A DNA stretch of 5,863 nt, taken from positions 1-5,863 of the forward strand of contig DXJM01000489.1 in assembly GCA_019057355.1 (NCBI GenBank), given 5' to 3'. Each line of letters starts with the position of its first letter. Positions within the stretch are counted from its first letter, which is position 1. Position numbers and translations under genes: made by a program. The notes beneath the pieces are model-generated. The model saw only the letters and a list, made by a program, of their open reading frames with translations. It made no database searches and was not told the DNA's origin. This document shows positions 1 through 5,863 of this stretch, one piece after another. Source of the DNA: Promethearchaeota archaeon. GTDB taxonomy: Archaea > Asgardarchaeota > Lokiarchaeia > Sigyniarchaeales > SOKP01.

Positions 1-835
1 AAAAGAATTAAAAGAAAACATTACAGATAAAACAATTTTAATATCTATAATGTTCGCCAATAATGAAATCGGAACAATAGAGCCAATTAAGGAAATAGGA
101 CAAATTGCACAAAGTCATGACATTCTTTTTCATACAGATGCGGTTCAAGCATTTGGAAAAATCCCTATTAACGTTGAAGATATGAATATTGACTTGCTAT
201 CGGCAAGTGGTCATAAAATTTATGGACCTAAGGGTGTTGGAATGCTTTACATGCGTGGGGGAGGCATTTTAAAGGAGAAAGGTAAATATATTGAACCATT
301 ACTTCATGGAGGAGGTCATGAGAGGGGATTGAGATCAGGTACAGAAAATGTTCCTGGGATTGTAGGTTTTGCAAAAGCGGTGGAACTATGCGAAAAAAAT
401 ATGGAAATGGAAATGGATAACCAAGCAAGATTAAGAGACACGATAATTTCTAAAATTACTGATGATATTGAAGATGTTTTTTTAAATGGACATCCTATCG
501 ATAGATTACCAAATAATATTAATTTAGGATTTAGATATATCGAAGGAGAGTCCATACTTTTAAGTCTAGACATGGAAGGAATTTCAGTATCAACAGGTTC
601 GGCTTGTTCATCAAAATCATTGGAAGCATCACATGTATTATTAGCAATTGGACAAAAACCAGAGGAAGCTCATGGTTCCATAAGAATATCTTTAGGTCGC
701 TTTACTACAAAAGAAGATATTGAATATTTACTAGAAAAAGTTCCAGGGATTATTAATCGTTTACGGAAGATGTCCCCTCTTAATAAAGGAAAGAAATATT
801 TCTTAAGAGATTCAAATATACATCCTGATGATTAA
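1..835 (+). CDS. iscS: Cysteine desulfurase IscS/NifS, 5'-truncated by the window edge
   Basis: This PLP enzyme takes sulfur from L-cysteine as an enzyme-bound persulfide, releasing alanine, and passes it to the scaffold IscU in the cytoplasm. The reading frame is open from base 2, and 16 codons precede the first ATG (base 50). They encode the normal family strand leading into the NNEIG motif, so that ATG is internal. About 130 N-terminal residues lie outside the window. Visible motifs in order are NNEIG; HTDAVQ, whose Asp pairs with the PLP ring nitrogen; SGHKIYGPKG, with the PLP lysine at bases 215-217; HGGGHERGLRSGT; and GSACSS, with the catalytic cysteine at bases 605-607 in the flexible loop of group I (IscS/NifS) enzymes rather than SufS. 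The C-terminal SLGRFTT segment and polar tail also match IscS. The following gene is iscU, which supports an ISC-type role. IscS and NifS cannot be separated on sequence alone; no nitrogen-fixation genes are seen. Confidence 0.95.
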   Translation, partial: KELKENITDKTILISIMFANNEIGTIEPIKEIGQIAQSHDILFHTDAVQAFGKIPINVEDMNIDLLSASGHKIYGPKGVGMLYMRGGGILKEKGKYIEPLLHGGGHERGLRSGTENVPGIVGFAKAVELCEKNMEMEMDNQARLRDTIISKITDDIEDVFLNGHPIDRLPNNINLGFRYIEGESILLSLDMEGISVSTGSACSSKSLEASHVLLAIGQKPEEAHGSIRISLGRFTTKEDIEYLLEKVPGIINRLRKMSPLNKGKKYFLRDSNIHPDD

Positions 836-838
836 AAG

Positions 839-868
839 CAATATTTAACTAAAAAACTACAAATATTG
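839..868. repeat. Perfect 8-bp inverted repeat between iscS and iscU
   Basis: CAATATTT (839-846) and AAATATTG (861-868) are exact reverse complements separated by 14 bases. The right arm ends four bases before the iscU ATG. The stem has one G-C pair, so as RNA it would be weak. As DNA it could be an operator half-site pair. In so AT-rich a spacer it may also be chance. Confidence 0.35.
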
Positions 869-872
869 AAAA

Positions 873-1247
873 ATGTATTCTGAAAAAGTAATGGACCATT
901 TTAAAAATCCAAGAAATATGGGAGAAATGGAAAATGCTGATAGTATTGGAGAAGTTGGGAATGCCACATGTGGAGACTTAATGTATATCTATATTAAAGT
1001 GAAAAATAATATAATAGATGACATTTCTTTTCAAACGTTTGGGTGTGGAGCAGCAATTGCCACCTCCTCGATGATCACGGAACTAGCAAAAGGAAAAACA
1101 CTAGAAGAAGGAATGAAAATCACGAGAAAAGATGTTGCTGATGCTTTAGACGGGTTACCTCCGATTAAAATGCATTGCAGTAATTTAGCAGCTGATGGCT
1201 TGCATAAAGCAATTGAAAACTATTTATCTAAAAAACAAAGCAAATAA
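873..1247 (+). CDS. iscU: Iron-sulfur cluster assembly scaffold IscU
   Basis: This 124-residue protein is a full-length scaffold of the IscU/NifU N-terminal family. It receives sulfur from the cysteine desulfurase, binds iron, and assembles a [2Fe-2S] cluster for transfer to apoproteins. All three cluster-ligand cysteines are present: Cys33 in NATCGD, Cys58 in FGCGAA and Cys102 in KMHCSN. The conserved Asp35, which helps cluster release, is also there. LPPIK (residues 95-99) corresponds to the LPPVK motif bound by the HscA chaperone in ISC systems, although no hscA or hscB lies in the window. The opening MYSEKVMDHFKNPRN is the standard family start and fixes ATG 873. No convincing Shine-Dalgarno sequence precedes it. 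The gene follows iscS by 37 bases, so co-transcription is likely. A C-terminal Nfu domain is absent, so this is IscU-like rather than full NifU. Confidence 0.95.
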   Translation: MYSEKVMDHFKNPRNMGEMENADSIGEVGNATCGDLMYIYIKVKNNIIDDISFQTFGCGAAIATSSMITELAKGKTLEEGMKITRKDVADALDGLPPIKMHCSNLAADGLHKAIENYLSKKQSK

Positions 1248-1267
1248 ACCTTCTATCCTTTTAAAAT

Positions 1268-2938
1268 TTAAGATATATATTTTAATGCATTATCCAAGCT
1301 CTCTTTAATTTTATCTACTGGTTCAATTCCAATAGAAATTCTCATTAAATAGAAATCTAACCCTATTTGCTTCAAAATTTCTTTTGAATCATTATAATGT
1401 GCCATAACAACATAAGGACTAAGTAGAGTTTTTTCAGATCCTAAACTAGGCCCTTTTAAAATAGGGGCCTTAACGTGATTATAAAATTTTTCAGCTGTTA
1501 TATAAGAAGAATTCTTTAAAACAAAACTGATTAAACCACTTCCACCCTTGAGATATTTTTTAGCAAGCCTATAATTGGGGTTATTTTTTAAACATGGATA
1601 ATACACCTTTTCAATTTTTGGATGATGGTCTAAAAATTTTGCGATTTTAAAGCTATTATTATTGATATTTTCCATTCGTTTTTCAAAATATTTTATATTT
1701 CTCGAAAGTATTCTTATTTCATTACTATCCATTGCTATATTAGTTAATTGTTTAAGTAAACTAACCTTTTTCTTAATCTCAACATCATTTGTTATTAATA
1801 CTCCTCCAATATGATTATTTTTTCCATTAAGAAATTTTGTTGTACTATGAACTACAATATCAGCGTTATAATCAAATGGATGGAAATTATAAGGAGTTGC
1901 TATGGTACTATCAACAATAACATTCACTTTTTTTTTGTGGGCAATACTTACAATTTTTTCTATATCTATTAGTTGTAATAATGGATTAGTTGGAAACTCT
2001 AAAATAATTCCTGCCGTGTTATCTTCAATAGAATCTTTTAATTTTTTCTCGAAATCCTCTGTAATAAAAAGTGTATCATTTAAACCATATTTTTTTGGCC
2101 ATTTTTCTAATATTCGAATCGTATCAACATATAAGGACCCTAAAGCAATAAAGCGTGTTTTTCTCGGAGAAATTAATGAATAAATCGCAAAAAATACGGC
2201 GGACATTCCTGAAGGAAATAAAAAACAATTATCACGCCTTGTTAATTCTAATTTTGAGACTCTTTTTTTCAGAAATTTAGTTTGTTGGAATTCATATTTA
2301 TTCTCCAAGACTTTCTTGGTCATCATTTTACGCGAACTTGGGATTAACCCTGCATGCCTTCTTAAAAGAACCATATCCGAGATGATGTCTGCATAAATTA
2401 AAATGATTCCAATATCATAAAGTTTATCATGAGTTATAATAATATCGATTAAATCATTATGGTCAACAAAAATGTCAGTCGGTTCTTCTACAATTAGAAT
2501 TAACACTTGATTATTAGCTTTTAATTCAGGTTTAATATCTTGTTTATCAGTAATTATGACATCTGCTTCATGTATGGGAACTTTATTTATAAAATTAGGA
2601 ATTCTTTGAGTAAAATATTCAAAAAAAATATTTGAAAGTCCTTCATTAATATAAAGTTTGATACCATTCTTTATGTAATAATCTAAAGCCAAAAAAATGG
2701 CAGATTCATAACTATGGCAACACAGTGTTTCGATAGCACGATATTTCTTCTTGTAAAAATCTTCTCTCATTTTAAGAAAAGGATGTGTAACAAATCGGGG
2801 ATAGCCACGATTTAAAATAATTTTATGCTCTTCATAATTTATGATATCTTTAAATTCAGGGAAAATTACAGAAACCCCATGTAAGCCCCCAATTGGTTTT
2901 CCAATTTTAACAATTGCGTCATCATTTTTAGTCTTCAT
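1268..2938 (-). CDS. Cystathionine gamma-synthase family PLP enzyme with long N-terminal extension (fungal Str2-like architecture)
   Basis: This 556-residue Cys/Met-metabolism PLP enzyme probably condenses an acylated homoserine with cysteine (or another sulfur source), the step after MetX. The catalytic domain spans about residues 235-556. It shows FPSGMSA (241-247) for the PLP phosphate, EFPTNP (314-319), Asp343 in VDST for the ring nitrogen, the PLP lysine Lys368 in HSTTKF, and Arg533 in LMRISIG for the substrate carboxylate. Ordinary bacterial enzymes are near 380-400 residues. Here about 230 extra residues precede the domain, including HGVSVIFPEF (20-29) and GYPRF (45-49). These, and LSPYVVMAHY (506-515), recall fungal Str2-type cystathionine gamma-synthases as I remember them. 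The extension also resembles a degenerate copy of the catalytic domain. The start ATG lies one base after the upstream TGA, with AAAGGA at 2955-2950. O-acetylhomoserine sulfhydrylase activity is an alternative. The family is near-certain; the exact reaction is inferred. Confidence 0.85.
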   Translation of the reverse strand: MKTKNDDAIVKIGKPIGGLHGVSVIFPEFKDIINYEEHKIILNRGYPRFVTHPFLKMREDFYKKKYRAIETLCCHSYESAIFLALDYYIKNGIKLYINEGLSNIFFEYFTQRIPNFINKVPIHEADVIITDKQDIKPELKANNQVLILIVEEPTDIFVDHNDLIDIIITHDKLYDIGIILIYADIISDMVLLRRHAGLIPSSRKMMTKKVLENKYEFQQTKFLKKRVSKLELTRRDNCFLFPSGMSAVFFAIYSLISPRKTRFIALGSLYVDTIRILEKWPKKYGLNDTLFITEDFEKKLKDSIEDNTAGIILEFPTNPLLQLIDIEKIVSIAHKKKVNVIVDSTIATPYNFHPFDYNADIVVHSTTKFLNGKNNHIGGVLITNDVEIKKKVSLLKQLTNIAMDSNEIRILSRNIKYFEKRMENINNNSFKIAKFLDHHPKIEKVYYPCLKNNPNYRLAKKYLKGGSGLISFVLKNSSYITAEKFYNHVKAPILKGPSLGSEKTLLSPYVVMAHYNDSKEILKQIGLDFYLMRISIGIEPVDKIKESLDNALKYIS

Positions 2939-2939
2939 T

Positions 2940-4106
2940 TCACTTAAATTCCTTTAAAATATTAATTGCTCTGTCAATATCATCCAAATTATTGTAATAA
3001 TTAAATGAAAATCGGAGAAGTTTTTTTTCTTTTGATCCTTGATAGTTTCTCAGAGAAATATATATTTTTTTAGATAATAATCTATTAAATATCAATTCTG
3101 CTCTATCATGTTCTATAGTTATTATTCCTGAACGATTTTTTAAGTTCAAAGGACTTATGATTTTAAATCCTAAATTTTGAACTTGCCCTATAAATACAGA
3201 CGTGAGGAAAATAATCCTTTCTTTAATTTTTTCAATGCCAATTTTTATTTTTCCTTTTCCAATATCTTCAATTAAAGATAACCCGCCTTTCAATGCTAAT
3301 AGCGCCGGAAAATTGGGAGTCCCGCCATATCCATCCATTGATTTAGTTTTTTTTATGATATTTAGATTATCATTATTTATGGAAAATGCATCAGATACAC
3401 TAAGCCAACTTGAAAATGGTAATTCTTCATTAATTAAATAACGATTATTTATATAGAGAATTCCAATCCCATATCCGCAACATGCCCATTTAAGACCTGA
3501 TGCAGCTAGCATGTCGATTTTTTGATTTTTTACATCTAATGGAAAGGCCCCAAAAGATTGAGTCGCATTTATGATATTTTTTATTTTTTTTTTTTCACAT
3601 AGGTTTCCTAGTTTATCAAGGTCTTGTCGGAATCCCGTTAAATATTGTACGTGGCTATGAATTAGATATTTAGTGCTTGATTTAATTTTATTTTGGATGT
3701 TGTCTATACTATAAGAATTGTCTACTTGGGCTTCAATCTTCTCAGTTTTAAATCCTAATAACTTAAAAATATGAATTGAACTGGGAAATTCTCCATCGGG
3801 ATAAATAATATCCTCTTTTTTTAATAACCTGGCAATAGCGTTTATACCGGAAGAGGTATTTACTAGAAATGCTATTTCATTTGAATCTGAATTCAAATAT
3901 TCAGCAACCATTCTCCTGGTCTCTTCTAATTTGATAAAATATTTATCCCAAAAAATATCACCACGCCTATGTAACTCTTGAAAATATTTAATTCCTTCTT
4001 TAAAAGCGGCTTTACTCATTGGAGAACCACCAGCAGCTTTTAAATGTACCACATTTTCAAATACTGGAAATTGTTCTTTTCTTATTTCATCCCAATTTAT
4101 ATCCAC
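2940..4106 (-). CDS. Class V aminotransferase-family PLP enzyme without the desulfurase cysteine (possible C-S lyase)
   Basis: This 388-residue fold-type I PLP protein belongs to the class V group that contains SufS, isopenicillin N epimerase-like proteins and cysteine C-S lyases. Visible features are NTSSG (83-87) for the PLP phosphate, His152 in SHVQYLTGF, ATQS (181-184), the PLP lysine Lys206 in SGLK, GGTP (261-264) and Arg365 in LLRFSF for the substrate carboxylate. Two departures stand out. The Asp that normally contacts the PLP ring nitrogen, just before ATQS, is Asn180 (codon AAT on the coding strand). The C-terminal loop that carries the catalytic Cys in SufS has ISLRNYQG, with no Cys. 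A sulfurtransferase desulfurase role is therefore unlikely. The start is GTG, supported by GGAGAG eight bases upstream and an in-frame TAA further upstream. Its place between metW and a cystathionine gamma-synthase-like gene suggests work on a sulfur amino acid. The exact reaction is unknown. Confidence 0.8.
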   Translation of the reverse strand: MDINWDEIRKEQFPVFENVVHLKAAGGSPMSKAAFKEGIKYFQELHRRGDIFWDKYFIKLEETRRMVAEYLNSDSNEIAFLVNTSSGINAIARLLKKEDIIYPDGEFPSSIHIFKLLGFKTEKIEAQVDNSYSIDNIQNKIKSSTKYLIHSHVQYLTGFRQDLDKLGNLCEKKKIKNIINATQSFGAFPLDVKNQKIDMLAASGLKWACCGYGIGILYINNRYLINEELPFSSWLSVSDAFSINNDNLNIIKKTKSMDGYGGTPNFPALLALKGGLSLIEDIGKGKIKIGIEKIKERIIFLTSVFIGQVQNLGFKIISPLNLKNRSGIITIEHDRAELIFNRLLSKKIYISLRNYQGSKEKKLLRFSFNYYNNLDDIDRAINILKEFK

Positions 4107-4114
4107 ACTAAAAT

Positions 4115-4120
4115 CTCTCC
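4115..4120 (-). promoter_or_regulatory. Ribosome binding site setting the GTG start of the class V gene
   Basis: The minus strand reads GGAGAG here, eight bases before the GTG at 4106-4104. No ATG fits this frame nearby, and an in-frame TAA lies just upstream, so this site decides the start. The encoded N-terminus continues straight into the family's opening segment (VHLKAAGGSP). Confidence 0.7.
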
Positions 4121-4144
4121 ATTTTGTTTACCATTAGAATATCT

Positions 4145-4741
4145 TTAACCTTTTTTTAAAATAAAAATAGCCATCCTTCCATAAAAATTTGGAAACAAGT
4201 TAGCTAAATTGTTTCTTTTTTTTTTTGGAAGAAATAGTTTTTTGTAAATATTGAAATTATAATATTTACAAGATAATAGAAATTTATTCACAGTAAGAAG
4301 TTGTTGTTTCTTACCTTCATATAATACATCCTTACCGGAATTACCTCTATTTAAGGAACCTTTTAATAAAAAAGAAATCCTATTTTTCCAATAGGCTAAA
4401 TTATCAAAACTAATTATGCATTTTTTCCCTACCCGCAACATTTCTTGAATTAAATAAACGGGTTTAGAAATATCCTCGAGTGTCTGGCTTAAAATGACAT
4501 AATCAAACGAATTATCTTGGAAATCCTTAAGACCTTCATTTAAATCTTCTTGAATAACAGGGATTCCATGTTCTAAGCATTTTTTAATTGAGTCAATAGA
4601 AATTTCAATACCCAATGCTTCAATATTTTTCATTGTATTCAATTCTTTAAGTAATGTCCCATCACCACATCCTAAATCTAAAACTTTACTATTCGGTTTT
4701 ATTAATTCTGAAATTATTTGAAGGTCTTTTCTTTTTATCAT
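4145..4741 (-). CDS. metW: Methionine biosynthesis protein MetW (SAM-dependent methyltransferase fold)
   Basis: This 198-residue protein matches MetW in length and in order of motifs. Residues 20-28 (VLDLGCGDG) form the glycine-rich SAM-binding motif I. GIEIS (44-48) holds the acidic residue expected to contact the SAM ribose. LSQTLED (84-90) and MLRVGKKCIISF (101-112) followed by W118 and NR are MetW family signatures, and LFPNFYGRMAIF (182-193) is the usual C-terminal end. MetW genes typically sit beside metX, and genetic work in some Proteobacteria links them to MetX-dependent methionine synthesis. No methyl acceptor is clear for the family. The start has a strong AGGAG, and the gene begins 17 bases after the metX stop, so they are one transcript. 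The segment around residues 131-150 departs from the usual MetW sequence: the Trp-Tyr and Thr-Pro-Asn block that I recall is absent. Confidence 0.92.
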   Translation of the reverse strand: MIKRKDLQIISELIKPNSKVLDLGCGDGTLLKELNTMKNIEALGIEISIDSIKKCLEHGIPVIQEDLNEGLKDFQDNSFDYVILSQTLEDISKPVYLIQEMLRVGKKCIISFDNLAYWKNRISFLLKGSLNRGNSGKDVLYEGKKQQLLTVNKFLLSCKYYNFNIYKKLFLPKKKRNNLANLFPNFYGRMAIFILKKG

Positions 4742-4750
4742 GTACTTTTT

Positions 4751-4755
4751 CTCCT
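4751..4755 (-). promoter_or_regulatory. Ribosome binding site of metW
   Basis: The minus strand reads AGGAG here, nine bases before the metW ATG (4741-4739) and just after the metX TAA (4761-4759). It is the clearest Shine-Dalgarno sequence in the window. It confirms the metW start and the tight metX-metW arrangement. Confidence 0.75.
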
Positions 4756-4758
4756 GTT

Positions 4759-5863
4759 TTAATAATCAAGATTATTTAGAAAATTTGAAACTAAAACTCG
4801 TAAATCTTCACAATCTACTAAAAATGAATCGTGTCCATAATCAATATCAATTTCAGCAAAACTTACATTAATGTTGTTTGATTTTAAGGCAAAAACCATT
4901 TCTTTTGCTTGAGATGTTGGATACAACCAGTCTGATGTAAAGGAGATTATTAAGACCTTTTTATCTCGAAGATGAGCAAAGGTTTTAAACAAGCTACCAT
5001 TTTTTCTCAGGTCAAAGTAGTCTATCGCTTTTGTTATATATAAATATGAATTAGCATCAAATCGCTTGGTAAATGCCGTGCCCTTATATTGCAAGTAACT
5101 TTCTACTTGAAATTCTTCTACGAATTGAAAAATAAATTCTGGATTATGTTCCAAATTTCTCCCAAATTTTTTTTTCATTGATTCTTCACTCAGATAAGTT
5201 ATATGACCAATCTGTCGGGCTAGACGTAATCCTGTCATAGGAGGAAATCCTGTATAATAGTTTCCCTTGTTCCAATTTGGATCAGAATAAATAGCTTGTC
5301 TTTGAACCTCATTAAATGCTATATTAAGTGTTGTAGCATAAGCTGCTGTTGCCATTGGAATTATTGATTGAGTGCATTCGGGATAATTTATTGCCCAGTC
5401 TAATGCTTGCATTCCACCCATACTACCGCCAGACACCGCTAATATTATTTCAATACCTAGGTTATCTACTAACAATTTAATCGATTTGACAATATCATGA
5501 ATTGTTATTAAAGGAAAATCTAAGCGATATGGTTTTCCTGATTGAGGATTAATGGATGATGGCCCTGTTGATCCATAACAGCTCCCTAAAATGTTAGCAC
5601 AGATAATAAAAAATTTATTTGTATCAAAAGGTTTTTTTGGACCAACCATTTCATCCCACCAACCGCCTATTTCAGTGTTATCATTATAGACATGTGAACT
5701 TCCAGATAATGCATGAAAAATTATTATCGCATTTGATTTAGATGCATTTAATTTTCCAAATATCTCATATGCTAAAGTGAATTTAGGTAAAAACTTGCCT
5801 GATTCCAGTTCAAATCGTTCATTCCATTTAAAATATTTTAATTTTTTTATTTTTTCTAAGATA
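4759..5863 (-). CDS. metX: Homoserine O-acetyltransferase MetX, N-terminus cut by the window edge
   Basis: This alpha/beta-hydrolase-fold enzyme transfers an acyl group, usually acetyl from acetyl-CoA, to the hydroxyl of L-homoserine, the committing step of methionine synthesis. The frame is open to the window edge, giving 367 visible residues against about 370-380 for the family, so only a short N-terminus is missing. Hallmarks in order are LESGKFLP, NAIIIFHALSGSSH, GGWWDEMVGP, GSCYGSTGPSS, GGSMGGMQALDW with the nucleophile Ser (bases 5424-5422), the catalytic Asp in SDWLYP (4932-4930) and the catalytic His in GHDSF (4833-4831). The ATG at 5649 lies inside GGWWDEM and is not the start; no ATG occurs in frame upstream of it within the window. 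Some MetX-family members use succinyl-CoA or act on serine, and I cannot exclude that here. The gene is first in view of the operon; its promoter, and any riboswitch, would lie outside. Confidence 0.95.
   Translation of the reverse strand, partial: ILEKIKKLKYFKWNERFELESGKFLPKFTLAYEIFGKLNASKSNAIIIFHALSGSSHVYNDNTEIGGWWDEMVGPKKPFDTNKFFIICANILGSCYGSTGPSSINPQSGKPYRLDFPLITIHDIVKSIKLLVDNLGIEIILAVSGGSMGGMQALDWAINYPECTQSIIPMATAAYATTLNIAFNEVQRQAIYSDPNWNKGNYYTGFPPMTGLRLARQIGHITYLSEESMKKKFGRNLEHNPEFIFQFVEEFQVESYLQYKGTAFTKRFDANSYLYITKAIDYFDLRKNGSLFKTFAHLRDKKVLIISFTSDWLYPTSQAKEMVFALKSNNINVSFAEIDIDYGHDSFLVDCEDLRVLVSNFLNNLDY

Noticed and set aside
50..52. ATG 50 as the start of the cysteine desulfurase
   Set aside because: The codons before it continue the family sequence leading into NNEIG, and the PLP domain would otherwise lack its N-terminal third.
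228..573. Minus-strand open frames inside iscS
   Set aside because: They lie opposite a gene with every family motif, have no ribosome site and encode no recognisable domain.
1261..1285. TTAAAAT / ATTTTAA stem as a terminator
   Set aside because: It is seven A-T pairs with an 11-base loop and lies partly inside the synthase gene; too weak to support.
1902..2183. Plus-strand open frame opposite the synthase gene
   Set aside because: It is Phe/Ser-rich, as expected from the complement of Lys/Asn/Glu codons, and lies over the catalytic domain. It is a shadow.
2230..2938. N-terminal 230 residues of the synthase as a separate gene fused by error
   Set aside because: There is no frame break or stop, and no ribosome site was recognised at the junction. 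The same layout is recalled in fungal homologues, so it is a real two-part protein.
3202..3441. Plus-strand open frame opposite the class V gene, with a hydrophobic start resembling a signal peptide
   Set aside because: The hydrophobicity comes from the complement of AT-rich lysine/isoleucine codons. It lies within a conserved PLP enzyme gene.
2940..4106. Class V gene as a second cysteine desulfurase serving the nearby IscU
   Set aside because: The C-terminal loop has no catalytic cysteine, and the gene lies in the opposing methionine operon, not with iscU.
5647..5649. ATG 5649 as the start of metX
   Set aside because: It is the Met of the conserved GGWWDEMVGP motif. Upstream codons encode LESGK and HALSG, which belong to MetX.

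Overview
This is an AT-rich bacterial fragment (roughly 30% G+C by eye). It is densely packed, with six protein-coding genes, no gap over 40 bases, and no RNA gene, CRISPR array or mobile element that I can see. Nothing fixes the lineage. The IscU resembles the clostridial/archaeal/deltaproteobacterial-like type, while the metX-metW pair is best known from Proteobacteria and several uncultured phyla. An AT-rich free-living bacterium, possibly uncultured and environmental, is a reasonable guess and no more than that.

The left part (1-1247, plus strand) is an iron-sulfur assembly module: the 3' two-thirds of an IscS/NifS cysteine desulfurase gene, then a complete iscU scaffold gene 37 bases downstream. 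The rest (1268-5863, minus strand) is a compact four-gene operon read right to left. It starts with metX (homoserine O-acyltransferase, missing only its extreme N-terminus at the window edge). Next come metW (a MetX-associated methyltransferase-like protein), a class V PLP enzyme, and a 556-residue PLP enzyme of the cystathionine gamma-synthase family. The two modules converge and are separated by only 20 bases.

The minus-strand operon reads as a methionine pathway. MetX activates homoserine, MetW is its usual partner, and the last gene would join the activated homoserine to a sulfur donor. The last gene has a long N-terminal part like that of fungal Str2-type cystathionine gamma-synthases, and this part looks like a decayed second copy of the PLP fold. 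The class V enzyme is unexpected here. It has the PLP lysine but neither the catalytic cysteine of desulfurases nor the usual PLP-pyridine aspartate (Asn instead). The operon's last two genes are separated by one base. A testable idea is that the class V protein is a C-S lyase standing in for the absent cystathionine beta-lyase. The neighbouring IscS-IscU pair is most simply Fe-S cluster housekeeping, although both modules handle cysteine sulfur.
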